64,000 nucleotides of DNA from Hymenoscyphus infarciens (GCA_001414345.1 LLCB01000005.1:310001-374000), one strand, 5' to 3'; positions 1 to 13,590 are shown, counted from the first letter of the stretch. The notes: generated by a model not told the origin, from the sequence alone. Numbers and translations: made by a program.

Positions 1-180
1 ACATGGTGACTTTTTGAACCGCCCAAAGACCTCGTATTTTATATCATTAAGTGGGTTTATATCCATCCTCTATCGAAAGGCCCGTGCCGATTCTCATAAC
101 CCGAACGTTTTATCCAAGAAGAAAGTTTTTTGAAGGAAAAAAATTGTGATGAGGGGCCGTCAATAGGTTGATTTCGTGAT
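1..180. other. 3' flank of the PIR gene
   Basis: This short stretch follows the stop codon of the minus-strand PIR gene and probably holds its 3' untranslated region. I see no coding frame or repeat of note in it. Confidence 0.4.
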
Positions 181-1381
181 TTATAGGAATGCAACGGCGA
201 AGATGCCGATGGCGACCGCGGCGAATTGGCGTCCGAAGAGGGCCATGTTGGATGCGCCAGCGTTGACGGTGACAGGTGTGGGGGCCGCGGTTGCTGCGGG
301 AGAAGAACCGTTGGCTTGGATCTGTCCGTCTGGGATTTGAGAGACGGGGGAAGATGGTTTGGGTGCTGCTGCGGAGGTGGCTTGGATTTGGCCATCGGAG
401 ATTTGGGAGATGGGAGCACTTGGCTTTGGGGCAGCTGGGGCAGAAGTTGGTGCTTGAACTTGTCCATCTCCGATTTGAGAGATTGGGGCTGATGGCTTTG
501 GAACGACTGTTGGAGCTTGGATCTGTCCGTCGCCGATTTGAGAGACAGGAGCAGCTGGCTTTGGAGCAGCAGTGGTAGCTTGGATTTGTCCATCGCCAAT
601 TTGAGAGATGGGCGCAGATGGCTTTGGCTTGCCAGCAGTAGTAGCTTGAACTTGTCCGTCACTGATTTGGGAAACTGGAGCGGATGGTTTAGGGACAGCG
701 CTGGTTGCTTGTGGTTGACCATCACCAATTTGAGAAACTGGGGCAGTGGGCTTGGGAACGGCAGTCGATGCTTGTGGTTGTCCATCTCCGATTTGAGAAA
801 CCTTTGCAGTTGCAGTACCAGTTGGTTGTCCATCACCAGCCTGGCCAACAGCGGGAGCAGAGCCACAAGGGAAGACCTGGAGGAGGACAGGGTTGCATTG
901 AGCAGCCCAGTGACGATCGTACAAGTTGTAGAATCCACCGCTGTAGCATTGATAGAAAACTGCGGATCCTCCAAGTGCCAAAGATCCATTGCTGCAAGAA
1001 GAGAAACCTCCCGTGTAGATGGCACCGGTTTGTGGTGGTGCATCGAATTGGAATTGGAAGTTGGAAGCAATATATCCAGTTCGCTTTTTCGAATCAGTGA
1101 GCTTTCCATCCTTGAGATCGACCGTCAGGACTCCATCGGCACCACATGATGAATCGCGCTGTGAAGTGTTAGTAAATATGTTCCTTGTCTCCCTTCTATG
1201 GGCCACGAACCTTGTGCTTTGGGGTTGCTGTGAAGTTGACGGCTTCGAGTTGGAAACTCCCCGATGCGGAGAGTGAGCAGCCTGCAGGAGGAGCGGCTTG
1301 TGGAGCGAGAGTCCCGGTTACCCCCTGAGGAATAGCATAGGCAACGGAGGCCAGAGCAGCGAGAGCGAAAGTGGTATACAT
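181..1381 (-). CDS. PIR-repeat cell-wall protein with GPI-like tail
   Basis: The product is a secreted cell-wall mannoprotein of the PIR family, whose repeats are known in yeast to attach by ester bonds to beta-1,3-glucan. Two exons are supported: 1381-1211 and 1158-181, with a 52-nt intron (donor GTTCGT, branch TACTAAC, acceptor CAG), giving 382 aa. Residues 1-16 form a signal peptide ending in VAYA. A Lys-Arg at residues 57-58 could be a Kex2 site. Next comes a PIR-type cysteine domain with the FQFDAPPQ, ALGGSAVFYQC and FYNLYD signatures. Eight SQIxDGQxQA repeats plus one degenerate copy follow, spaced by Pro/Ala-rich linkers. The last 15 residues are hydrophobic behind a small-residue NAGASN stretch, as in GPI-anchored proteins. 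Compared with yeast PIR proteins the order is reversed: the cysteine domain precedes the repeats. Family assignment is secure; the GPI anchor is inferred. Confidence 0.92.
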
Positions 1382-4300
1382 GTTTGCTAGCGAGTGAAAC
1401 TTGCAATTATGAGAAAGAGGTAGAAGAAGAAGGAAGATGATGAACTGAATGCGAGATGCTTGAAGCGAATGTCAAACTTGAGCGAGGGTAGGACAAATGT
1501 TTAAGTACTTGAGAAAACAGACTAAATGGATAGAAGAAAGCAGGAGGCAGGAGACCATTAAGTAGGTTGGTTGGCCCAACTACCAACTCCCAGTTTTAGT
1601 CAAGAGCACGGCACAATATGCGCCGCCCCATCCTTCGTTACCATACTTCACTTCTTGCTGGGTAGTTCATTACCGCTTGTTCGTACATATGCAGAAGGTC
1701 TGTACTAAGTGAGGCCGAAGCGTACACCACCCCCTGAGATAGCATGTCAGCGGCTGTTTTGTTGGAGTCATTTGTGTTAAAATGACAAGATCGAAACCAA
1801 TCATATGGCTCAATTGATAAAGGTTAGTCTAGTGGCAGGTTGCTCAAGAATGTCGATCTGCTTGAAACAGCCATTTCTCCCGGTGAACGGTGGTTGGAGG
1901 CCCACCTCGCTAGAAAATCTGTACCCCCTAGTGTAACCCGTATTACAGCTAGTGTATGCAGCTGCATGCACGAAAGACAAAAGGGCGAGTGAGCTTGCTG
2001 TAGACGTGCTGTAGATACGCGGCGAGAAAGCAACAATTCCTTGTCAAATAAGGTGGACTCGGCTTGTGGCTGGAAAGTTGTCGCCAGAGGCAACTTGAAG
2101 GCGGGAAAGAAAGTATAAGCGGTTCGTGTTGTTTATCAGCTGTTGCTCATACACCAAGTCAGACCAACATCAAAACAACAAAGAGTCTAGCCAGCCATCC
2201 GATCCGGAAAGGTCCATTTCAATGTTTTTTCCTGAACGTTCTCTGGACTTGAAAGATGATGATGTCGTCGAAATTTCGCTTTGATTGTCATTGAAGAGGT
2301 CATATTCATGGTGGTCGGGGCTGGATGCGGGGAAAGGGGGGCAAAAGCGGATACGATTGTGATAGTGTGGGTGATATGCAGATTTCGACCGGGATAATTC
2401 AGTGTTGAATTCAGTTCCAAGGTTGACTGCAGGATACAGGATAGATAGGTAAGACGCACATGAGTTTTGACATGGGCAATCTTTGAGTGTTGAAACTTCA
2501 GAGTTGTAAACGAGGTGGAATCCTCGTTCATCCTCATTCATCCTCCTCTCCAGATGTGGAGGTGGTCATCAGGGGGAAACAGTACCTACCTACCTACCAT
2601 TCGGTGAGCGAGAGCAAGAGCAGCAAGCTCTTCTCATCCTTCGCCTTCGGTCCGCCTTCTTGGAGAAGCTGGACCTTCCGCCCAAGGCCCTAAGGTTTAG
2701 GCCGCATATCACAACCTGTTGAGAGCTGGAGGTTTAGCTGCCGGGAAACGCGGCCAAGCTGATTTTAGCTTACTCGCTAGGTCCTCCCCTCCTGTTGAGC
2801 CGTCCCGCAGAGAAGTGGCTGGAAGGTGGTCGGTCGGCTCATAAAGCTACGAATTCATACGCACCTCAATCAATACCCCCCCCCCCCATACCCCCTAAAT
2901 ATACGTCAAACATGAACCTTCTTCTTTTGGTGCAACACCCGCACGATTTTAAGGTTCCCAGCTGTCAGAAATAACATTTAATGAGGGGGGGGGGGTACAG
3001 ATGCTTGCCCCTCGCGGATTGGATTGAGTTTTCTGTCGTGCAGCAGTCGCAAGTTGATCTATATACAAAAATGGAAGTGGCTAAGAAGAGGGGGGTGTGC
3101 CGAGTGGTTGCCCGGCGCGATCGCCGCAGGGGCAGTCCGGGAAAAAAAAACCTCCGGGCCCGCCCCCTCTCTTGGCAAATCCACTTCGCTATCATCAGGA
3201 TTCAACAAATAACATGAGATTTTTGTTTTTCTTATCTGAGGAAAAGGTTTCGCCTCTCTTCGCATGTTTTGGCCTCTGCTTCACAAAATCCTTATAAGGT
3301 GCGATAAGGTGCGACATGGAGCATCACCTGTACTCTCGGCTGTCACCTTGCTTCAGTCACCTTGCTTCCGTCAAATAATCTGGAAGCTGTTCAGAGGAAA
3401 ACGCCCCAGGGAGTTCTTCTTAGACTGCTATTTTCCGTCCTCAATACTCCCAAAACGCCGTGCCAAGCCTCTGAACATGTTTTTTTCTTTTTCTTTCGCT
3501 CGCAAGAGAATCTAGTCACTACATCATGTCAGAGAGAAAAGGCTTGCCACGACCATGGTTATGTTATGTAAGACATCTTATTCACTACAGAGTCAAACTT
3601 TCACCCCCCAAGGTGGGCAGTTGCTCTGTTATCTTTTGCGAATCGAATACCACCGATATCTGGGTTATCTGGGATGTTTCCATGTTCAGCTACAGAAAAT
3701 TGAAATCGTCCCTTGACATAGGGATCATTCGCAAATGACCAACATTTTTCACGCGAAGGTCAACAAACCCCCAAAAAATCACGTGCAAGTAGCTTTCACC
3801 AAAGTTACTTCGAGGTCCTCAGAAGTCGAAGAACAATCTCATTCATAATTACGCAGTTACTAAAGAGGAATGTCCGCCCTCATGTACGCCGCTTCCCTCT
3901 TGCTTATCACACTTTCGTGTCAAAGATTGCGGCGATCCCCCAAATGATGATCTTCGCGATCATCGCTTTTCATCATCCTCCTCTTGACAACAAAAAACAA
4001 ACGGAGACTTGGAATTCCACAGAGCCTCAAGAATGAAATCAGCAGCGTCATCAGCGTCATCTCAACGCAATCTGTTCTCAATCGTGGGTACCCAAACATA
4101 TATTTAAATCGCATGCTACTCCGTACCGAACTTCAGTTTTCAGTTTCATGTCGCTAACCTCGCGAGCTCGTACCAAAGTAGACAATGGAAGAAAAGAGCA
4201 GGACATGGAGCGCACGGAAACATAATTCTAATTGAAGTGAATGACAGTATTGTATTGGACTTCAATGATCTAAGTGGAATGGATAACCTTTTGCCTTGGA

Positions 4301-4700
4301 AGACCGTAGAAATGTTGTTCCTTCAACCAATCCTCCACGCGTCTAGTACGGAGTTTTTCAAAACTTATCGACGGGAACTCTAAGCCCAGTTGGCTACCCT
4401 TATTTCTTCCAAGCCTAGGCTACTCTAGGGAAATTTCCAGATTAGTGAAATCAATTCAATCCGAACTCGTGGCATGATCCGAGTAAATCGCGTTGAACTT
4501 TCGCACTATTGTCGAATTCCAAGTTGTCGCTTGAATTGTATTTCCCTCGCGTGTTTTGTGTTCAGATGTACATGGTACGGAACGCGAAATGGCGGAGTGA
4601 ATTCTCATTCGGACTGTTCCATCCAAAAATCCTGCGCTTAGCTTTACGTACACCCTCTTAATCCTTTGACCTATAACCTCTTGCACATTGTCAACCATTA
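1382..4700. other. Gene-free intergenic region upstream of the PIR gene
   Basis: About 3.3 kb of ordinary composition. The first few hundred bases should hold the PIR promoter. Short open frames occur but none shows a recognisable domain, sensible codon use or splice signals that extend it, so I call no gene. A poly-C and poly-G pair lies near 2.9 kb. The AT content rises towards 4.7 kb, where the RIP-like block begins. Confidence 0.5.
2876..2995. repeat. Poly-C / poly-G homopolymer pair
   Basis: A run of 12 C (2876-2887) is followed about 97 bases later by a run of 11 G (2985-2995). The two are complementary and could pair in single-stranded nucleic acid or slip during replication. Homopolymer lengths are also the least reliable part of an assembly. 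Confidence 0.6.
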
Positions 4701-5228
4701 TACGAGAGCATTTAATAGAATTAAGAAACCAGTTTCCCGATTCTCCTCAACGTTCTCGGAGATTAGATATAATCGCTCTAAACCTCTTAAATATTATTTT
4801 AAAAGTTAGGTATACTTAGGAAAAAGCCCAACTCTCTTGCCTATTCAACTCTTGGCCACCTTAACTTGATTTTCTAGTTCTTGAAAGGAATAACTAAAAA
4901 GAGAACTAGCTGTGGATATAAGTAATACCTTCTAAACATACCATAGACTATTAATACCCGATTTTCAGCTGTGGGAGATAGATAAGGAGGCAGCAATGGT
5001 TTTGCTCTATCACTCGTTAATAAACACTCTTTTGGTCTATGGTGAATTTAGCTACTACTCAGTTCCTTTATCTAAATCTTTTACATTCTTCTTTCTTACT
5101 TCTTGCGATTTATTTTCCTCTGTCGATTTTTGAAACGTCTCCAACTATAATAATTTCCACGGATGAAACTTTTATTATAGGTCTACCTTAGAAAAGATGC
5201 GTCTACTGAGTTCAAGTATTTCTATAAG

Positions 5229-6552
5229 ACGTATTTTTGAGTTGAAAACGCTCTGAGGAGCTTGAATTTAGAAGGTGAAAACTCTGCTATATATACAGGG
5301 AAAAGAGGTTACGTGAGACCTCTCTTTTTCTATAATATACCTCTTAGGTCTAGGAGATAGCTTCCTAGGCTTATAAACTTAAACCAGATTATAAAAGAAC
5401 TCTTTAACTATATCGCCTCCTATTCCTACTATAGAGAAACCTATAGAGCTATATATATTACTTTAAACTTCTGAATAGCGATTCTATAGTATTTAAGAGT
5501 AAAGTCTTACTCCTAGATCCTATCTAACTTCCTCTCTTATACTCTAGTACGTTATTAGCTCTAGCTTTTTAGTAAAGACAGCGAGTAGCGTTTATAAGAT
5601 ATAGTAGCTTATAGTTAGTATTATATACTAGCTTCGTAGAGTACTAGGCTTCTGAAGTATTTAAGCACCTCTTAAGATAGCTAGCGCGCTACTAGGCTTC
5701 TAGTTTTAAATACCTTCTACGAAGGGCTTTATACGAGCTCTTTAAGAGTAAGCTACTGAATTAAAGTATACTAGCTTTATAGCTAGGCTTTTATATACTC
5801 GTCGAACATAAGTATCGAGGGGTTAGTTACGCTGACTAATAGTAGAGAGCGTCTCAAATACGTCGTAATACGTTGAATACGTAAGCAGAAGATAAAGAAG
5901 TTATAAGAGTATACTATACGTATAAACCGGGCTTATAACTATAACGTATTTTTAGGTTAAAAACGCTCTAAGAAGCTTGAATTTAGAAGATGAAAACTCT
6001 ACTATATATATAGGGAAAAGGTGTGATAGCATGCCATCCTGGATTATCATGTGACAGCTGGATTATCATGTGACAGCACCATCCTAAATTGTCGGCATTC
6101 GTGAAACTGCCGATACCCCTGAGCAGTGCCGATACCCCTAATACCCCTAGGGCCGAGATTACGAATAACCGATACTTATGCGAGCGAAGTGCCGAAGGTA
6201 TTAATATCTGACATTTATGTACGGAAGGGATTAAGGTTTAGATGTTGTATATTTAGCTTTCCGAAGGATTAGAGGTTGTATATTTAGCTTTTTAGCTCTT
6301 GTTATTTAGTATTAGCTATATTAGGCAGGGCTCGGTTATTATTATTATTAGAACTTAGAAGCTTCTAACCTTCTTATATATAGACGTTTATGTTCAGTAT
6401 AGTAGAGGGATAGTTATTGTTTTCTTCCGTATTAGAGCCTAGTATCTATATACGTTATTCTACTATACGTACTCCTATATACCTCTACTATAGTTATGTG
6501 TATTTCGTGCCGTTACAAAAGGGGTTACGTAAGACCTCTCTTTTTCTATAAT
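5229..6552 (+). repeat. Direct repeat pair, second copy split by a solo LTR
   Basis: Copy one (5229-5336) begins CGTATTTTTGAGTTGAAAAC and ends in TCTCTTTTTCTATAAT. Copy two matches it with mostly G/A and C/T differences over 5945-6021, is interrupted, and resumes at 6518-6552. The intact first copy shows the empty site: GGGAAAAG runs directly into AGGTTACGT there. The interruption is therefore an insertion into a pre-existing repeat, and the order of events can be read directly. Confidence 0.7.
6022..6517 (+). mobile_element. Solo LTR with 5-bp target duplication
   Basis: This 496-bp segment begins TGTGATAGC and ends CGTTACA, so it has the TG...CA ends of a retroviral-type LTR. It is flanked by a perfect 5-bp duplication AAAGG (6017-6021 and 6518-6522). 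It contains no coding frame and no second LTR is adjacent, so it is a solo LTR left by recombination. A diverged copy lies at 23313-23692. It is less RIP-mutated than its surroundings and still keeps CA and TG dinucleotides, suggesting later arrival. Confidence 0.8.
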
Positions 6553-8699
6553 AATAGTCTATTTCTATCTCTAGGGTTTTCTCGTTATAGTAGTCTAATA
6601 TATAGGATCTCTATTTCAAATATAACGTTAGAGCTCTTTAGTAAGTACTATTCTCTTAGAGTACTAAAGAACTTCGTTATAGACTAGAATAACCTAATTT
6701 AGTAGTAATAAATCTCTATATTCTACTAAAAAGGAACTTCTTAGACTACTAAAAAGTGAAGGACTATAACGAGAGAAAGAAGATATATACCTCTAAGTCT
6801 CTCTTATCTTATTTACTACTTCTTTTTCTACGAAGACTATCTTATAAATATATATATATTAAACTCTAGAACTTTTCAACTTATTTAAACATAGTTTCAT
6901 CTTACTATAGTAGTATACTTTATTTACTAGTTATGAAAAAAAAATACTACTTTAGAGTATTTAAAAATAAATCTAGTAAAATTATCGATTTAAGTCTCTT
7001 TTTCGTACGTAGTGAAATTAATTAAGTTATTTAACTAAAGTAGAGAATACTCTAAGAATGTAGATAAGTATTTATTTGAAAACTCCTTTGATATAATTAT
7101 TTAGAATAGTTTAGAAGAAATAAGTTAGCTAAATAGAGTATATATCTCAGCGAATAACGAATTTAAAGTAGCTTTAGAGAGAATTATTTAATATTATAAT
7201 TAGTAAATAATATATACTAGATCTCTTACTTAAATATACTATTCTTTAAGAAAATGCTCTTTCTTAGAATACTTATAACCTTTCTTTATAGTTCTATTTC
7301 CTGGAAAATTTTCTATAACCTTGTCTTTTCTTTCGTAGCAGCTCGCTTTACTAGACTATAGTTAGTAGTTATCTTAGAGCCTTAGCCTCTTATATAACGA
7401 ACTGCTCTAATATTTTCAGAAAGTAGGCTAAAAAAAAGCCTTATTAAGCCTCGCTCGATAGTTAATTAGTACGGAACGCACTTCTTCTATAAAGATCTAA
7501 TTTAGTATAGTACTAGCTCTACTATTAAACGCGAATTTAGCTTTTTAATATATTGAAATAGTTTCTTAATATTTTAATATCTACTCTTTTGAATTAAAAT
7601 CCCTTATAAGAAGTACTAGATAAAAACCGAATTTCCTTATAGAAGTCTTTTTTATTAATACTTATAAGCTATTTATATAGCTAATTATATATCTTCTAAG
7701 ATTATTCTTTAATCTAAATTTAGTTTTTTATAATTTTTTGCTTTTTTAGTATATATTAATAACAAAGCCTCTTTTTAGAAAAAAAAATTCTAGTTTAATA
7801 AAAGTTAAAGCTAAGTAAGAGCTCTCTACTTATAGACTTATTTTCTTAAATAGCTCTAAAATTACTTATATTTTTATTCTTCTTAGAAAGTATTACTATT
7901 ATATAAGAAAAGAGCTTACTTTTTACTCTATTCTATTTTATAATAGAGGAACGCTCTAAGTCTAGACTCTTTTCTATAGGAAATATAGAGTGGAATTAGA
8001 GCTATTTAGAGATATACTTCTTTTTTTAATAGATTTTAAATAAGCTAGAATATATCTAATATAAAAGAGAGTTTTATAATATACTAAATAACTAAATAAT
8101 ACTAAAGCTATTACTATAAGCTCTTAGACGCTTTAGCTAAACCCGACCTACTATAATACTATTAGCTAAAAAAAAAATATAGAGATAATTTCTCTTATAT
8201 AAGTTCTATAGGTCGGGCTTACTAAAGAGCAGCCGAGGATCTAAGATAAGTTTCTTAGAGTATAATACGAATATTAGACCGCTGACTACTACTGTGAATT
8301 TAAACTCTTTATATCTCGGCTAGTAGTATATACTTCAAATTAGCTCTAAAGACATTCCTATTTAGCTCTTTATATTAATTATCTTATAACTAGTTAATTC
8401 TATAAATAATTATTTGTAGAAAGAGGTAGAGTGGTTTCTAAGCTAAGAAGTAGACATATTTCCTAGTATTAACGTTAATAGTCTATAGACTACGTACCTA
8501 GGTATATATACTTAACCGGCTACTTTCTAGAGGCTATTAAACCAGTAATCTGAAATAACCCACTTCCTACAGATATACAGTTTTGAATTAGAAGAGATAC
8601 TAATACGCTAAAAAGCAAAAACTATTTATTATACTATAATTCCTCTACTGCCTAAGTAATAAGATATAGACTAGGCGGCCATAGAATCATAGTGCGTTT

Positions 8700-11600
8700 G
8701 TGTTTCCTAGTCATTCATTGACACTAACAATTTCTACTAAACAGAGAAGACTATTTTTGTGAAAGGGGGTAACTAGGGAATAGACAAGTGTTTTCTCATT
8801 TTAACCTAGGATAAGAAAGTATGGTCGGAAATGATAGCATCGCCGGGATTTTACCTTAGAAATAAGAGCAAAAAAGACACTAGCACACTTGCTTCTAAGC
8901 TTCAACCTAAATCCAATCTGTTGTTACTAAATCTGAACGTCTACTATTCTATTTATAAAGTTGCTCTCGCTTATTTTCCTGCCGTCGAAATACTTTAATA
9001 CTTTAACTCAACTCTATTTCAGTTTATAATAAGTTTTAATAGGAAACTTGATGTATTTTTTACGGTTCTTTTGATTCGAAGACGTCAGATGCCTACTGAA
9101 TTTTTCAGACGAGGGTCCTCCTTTTTTCTCTCTTTCTAATCGTGTCTCGTAAGGTTGGTATCCTTCTGTATAATTAAAGCTTAAGTGATATAGGAGATCA
9201 AATTAGCAGGAGCCGGATGAGGAGAGTACATCATTTAAATATTAAACTTCAGAGTAAAGAGTTTAAATAAAGGACTTAAAAAAAATAGCCCTACTCTTTC
9301 AACTACCATATCTAAGAGCTACCACATCACCTTTGAGAGCCCTGGCTCTGGGTAAGTAGAAGCATCAAAGCAGCAGAAAAATTCCGGAGACGATGCCCCA
9401 ACTGCTGAACCCTTTTTTTAAACTTCCCCAAATTATCGAAATAAGTTATAACTAAACCCGGCTCCAGCATCCGAGAATATATCGCTCGTTTCTTAAACCC
9501 CCTCCAATTATTCTCTTACTACCGATTAACTTAAAAGCACATCATTATCTTACCTTGGCGCAAAAACAAAAACACATTATAAGAATGGCGTGTCTGGTTT
9601 AGGGAAGAGCACCAAAAGCAATTTTTCAAGTCTTGGTCTATAATCCATAATTCCAATCTCCCTAATACAAATGAATAATTTAAATAGATGTCTACAGGCG
9701 AAATTTCTGGCTTCAGCAGCTGTATTTATGGCGTCTAAGATGGGGTGACTGAAAAACAGAGTAGTAGTAAAGCATGTTACTTCATAATTGATACTGGATA
9801 TAACTGACCTACTTTCCAATGGTTACCCACCTCACTAGATCTGTCTAAAAACGTCACTTGACGTCACTGTCGTTGAGACCCTATCATCCAAGTACTCAAA
9901 ATTCGGGTTTACTTCACACTTACCATACACCAATTGCTCCTTTGCCCCTTCTTTTTCTTCATTTTTCCAATTAAAGCCTATAAACTAGAACTATTCCACT
10001 CCTGTCTGTCACCCAATCATTTGCAAAGATTGGAAGCTTAACTTTATTCCAACTCGAGCTACCGAGTTTCGTAGTACTTACTCGATGGCATGTGAAAACC
10101 CGCCTTTCCTAGTGGTTTTAGTAAACTTGCCTTTCATGTCACCTTAATAAAAACGCGAGGATCATCATCTGAACATTTTTCTTCTTGAAAAGGATTTACC
10201 ATCGCTACCTATTTCCCCGTGCCGATCATTTTGAATAATCTCGTTCTCTTGACACTACCTAGCTTGTAGTAACTTCTCATTTTAATGTAAGGGGGTAGCA
10301 ACATCGACATCTGATTATTTGTTATTTGAGATAGCGTTCTTCCCTTAAAGTCTGAAATGTTATTCTTTCCGTAGCTCACCTATCATTCTATAAAATCCGA
10401 CGGGGTTCAAAACTAACATCACCAAAGAATCACCACTCTCGCCCTGGTCCAGCATCCGAAACTCGCGACTTTTATATATAGACACCTATCGCTTTTTGAT
10501 CTGCTCCTAAACCAACTCATAACTAGTTCGTACTACAAACTCCTTTAGTAACACGCCTCTACGGGTTTAGAGAACGGTGAGTTTAACCTGAACCCCTAAA
10601 ATCCACCAAAGAAATCCTTTCTAGAAACTCTCATCCACTCCACCTTCACATATCTATTAAGAATCTGAACGTTTAACTCTCTCTTCCAGCCCTACCTTCG
10701 CCTCTCCTTCCACTGCCGAAATCTTTATCTATTTACATACCCTCAGACCAAAGACCCATCGGAGATCCCCAAAACCCCATCATCTAGTTAACAAGCATAT
10801 AATACACACCTCTCTAGCCAGAAATTCCTATGCTTACGCCAAAAACCCAAAACAATACAAAATGGAAAGGCACCACTCTAGCTGGAAACCTATTCCAATT
10901 CTCAGAGACCTGATATATATAGCCCGATGAGATTGATTATACGTACTCACCAAGAAAAGAAAGCTTCACCATCCACAAAATATTCATACCCCCCAACTTA
11001 CCATTACAAATATACATGAGAGCTTGACCTGACCTCTGCTCCTCTCCAAAAGTGAACGTTTTCCATTATACACCAATTAAGATAAGCAGAGAATAACATC
11101 TCTTCTTGTACCAAAGAGTCCTCAGACTTCAAAAATCTACAATAATCGCGGCTTCTGGCCATAGCTATTCTCAATAATATCTCCCCCAACCCTAAGACCC
11201 CAGTAAAGTATTCCAGTAGCCCATCAACCTGTGGATAGAATCGGAAAAGCTTTACATAGCGTCACTTGGCAGTTAGAACAGGTAGATATCAAGAATATAA
11301 ACACTAAAATTCTTGAAGAGCAATGCAGGAACAATATTTGACCATAGTGGCATCAATTCTAGAGAAGAAAAAACTACGAGCAAACAACAACTTTGTTATC
11401 AAACGATTCAGGTACGTCTTCACGCCAGTTTTCCAGATGGTTTTCTTTCGTATAACTAACTTCATACTGAAGATTTTGAAATTCTTCATCTAACTACTTT
11501 ACCCCCAACCCCTCTCTCTTACTCGACTAATTTACTGCCTACTATCTTTTCTCTATTAGATCTTTTTCATAATCTCACTATAACACACACATCTTCATAG

Positions 11601-13590
11601 TAGCCTGTTTCCCAGTAATTTCTTTAAGTACTATAAGAAGGTATCAACTTCTGATTTCACAAGGCTGAGTATCTATTATGCTTACGGGGGCGTAGTTAGC
11701 CGGGTTAACTGTCCCGCTTAGTTTACTAATATTAGAGACAAGCATCTTTAATTGTTTTAGAGCACCATGGCTGCTTCCTACTAAAAGAATATTCAGTAAC
11801 CATAGTCAAATGGTAAAAACCTTTCCCGGTGTGAACAAGTTTTTACTAAAGACCATAGAAACCAATTATTTTAGTGACAAATTTTGTGATACCAGAAAAT
11901 AGTTCAGGTCTAGACCAGGTGGCTCGAAGTTCATATTATCTCTCTATTAAGTCCTCTAAAACTTCCAGTCAAGCCGTTTACTTCATATCCTGCTCGTACT
12001 AAAACAAAACATCAATAAACTTACTTCCGTCTACTTTTTATTCAAGCTATTTCATCTGAACATCCACCCACCTTTTAAAACCTATCTTCAACTCCTCTTT
12101 CGCTGTCGAAAGGCATAGAACCTATATATCTATATCTATCTACTAAAAATTTCGATTAGCCGGCCTTAGTTTACAAATGACCCAGCTCCAGCAACCTGCG
12201 TTGTTGATCGAGAGCAGAGCAGACAAATTAAGCGAGACGAAACACTCGGATTAGGGTTTCCTTTTCTATCAAAGGTTAGATGTGTCTTTCGTGTCTTAGA
12301 AACACGAGAGATATATATATAATATAAGCTATACTTCTACTAATAACTATTTTCATATTACTAGTTTATTCTATATCACAGTAGTAAAGAAATTTCCAAA
12401 GTTTAACTTATATAAGGATTTAGCGTAGTGAAACCACTAAAGGTAAAAGACATATAAGGTATATCGGTGAACGCGTGCCCTCTCAACTACTAAAGACTAG
12501 CGTTAAACTGCTGCCACTCTTTACTTCTTTCCACCTACCAACCAGTCAACCCTTGATTTCAAGAAAACCAGCGTATTTCGTCTTCTAGGCCCTAAAACGC
12601 CAGAATCTCGAACTACAACAAAGTTTTATAAAAACTCTGTTCTATAGCCTCCTACCTAGTTTAAACTATCATCTGAACGTATAGAATTCGGCCAAATCAC
12701 TGTCGTCTATTCCTTATCCACCTTCGAATTTTTTCAATACCTATACCACTTTAACCAAGGAACCCCATATCACCTAGAAAACGCTATTTAATCTACCACA
12801 TAATATCTATCCACTCTTAAAACCTAGTACATGTCCTTTAATTCACACCTATCCTTCGTACAAACCATAGTATGGGACTCACGTGGAGGTTATAGCCTTA
12901 TTCCTCCTTTTCTTAGATTGAGGATTTGATATATATCCTAAGAAGGAACTAGAATAATCACTTATACCGACACCTTCCTACTCTAAACTCCAAACTCAAA
13001 ATGATTATCTATCCCACAGTCTCTTATTATAAATCACCACTCTTTCCCTCCTCAAGTCATGTTTCTTTCGAAAGTAAAATAGTGGAATTCATCCTATCCT
13101 CAGTATCCTCTACCAAAACCCCTACACAACACTTTCAAAAAAGGCCCAGCTGAAAACTAATCTGACCCAAGACTGACCAAGAAGTAGAAAAAGTCGCACT
13201 CGCATCCATCTTGCCCAGAAATCACGGCTTCAATTTCCATATCTGACACTCTACCACTCACCCTAGAAAAACCCCAACGCAATTTCCCAAATTTCCTCCC
13301 GCCACCCCATCTCAAATCCCATACATCCAAACACTCACCTCCCATCTACAAATCCGCCACCCAATCTTGATTTCCCGCCGATTCCCATACACCTCTACCT
13401 TCCGTAGTTTCTGACAGCATTCTGACTACATCCATCTTGTCATCCTCTTCCGCCAAACCCACACCCCTACTCTATACACTATCTATCTATATAGTAAAAC
13501 ACCTAAAGGTTATCAGGAGACTAGTAGCCTTCTACCTTTTCCTTAACTTCTTCTGATATATCCACTGCCTAGTCCTTATTATACATATAG
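8700..13590. other. Non-coding repeat-derived region of intermediate composition
   Basis: About 4.9 kb less AT-rich than its neighbours but without a convincing gene. Similar word clusters recur: forms of TCTGAAC-A/G followed by a CTGCCGAAA-like word appear near 8.93, 10.66, 12.06 and 12.67 kb, and CCAGCATCCGA-like words near 9.46 and 10.45 kb. This suggests diverged copies of one sequence family. Small open frames here look accidental. Confidence 0.4.

Larger units (their letters stand above)
4700..8700. other. AT-rich RIP-like block with decayed repeats
   Basis: The block is rich in TA steps and poor in CA and TG, the expected outcome of RIP acting on repeats. No open frame of gene size with recognisable content survives. 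Apart from the direct repeat and solo LTR annotated separately, I could not identify the original elements. Confidence 0.6.

Noticed and set aside
57..1149. Long open frames overlapping the PIR gene in other frames
   Set aside because: They are shadows of the repeat-rich PIR coding sequence; only the minus-strand frame has signal peptide, PIR motifs and a valid intron.
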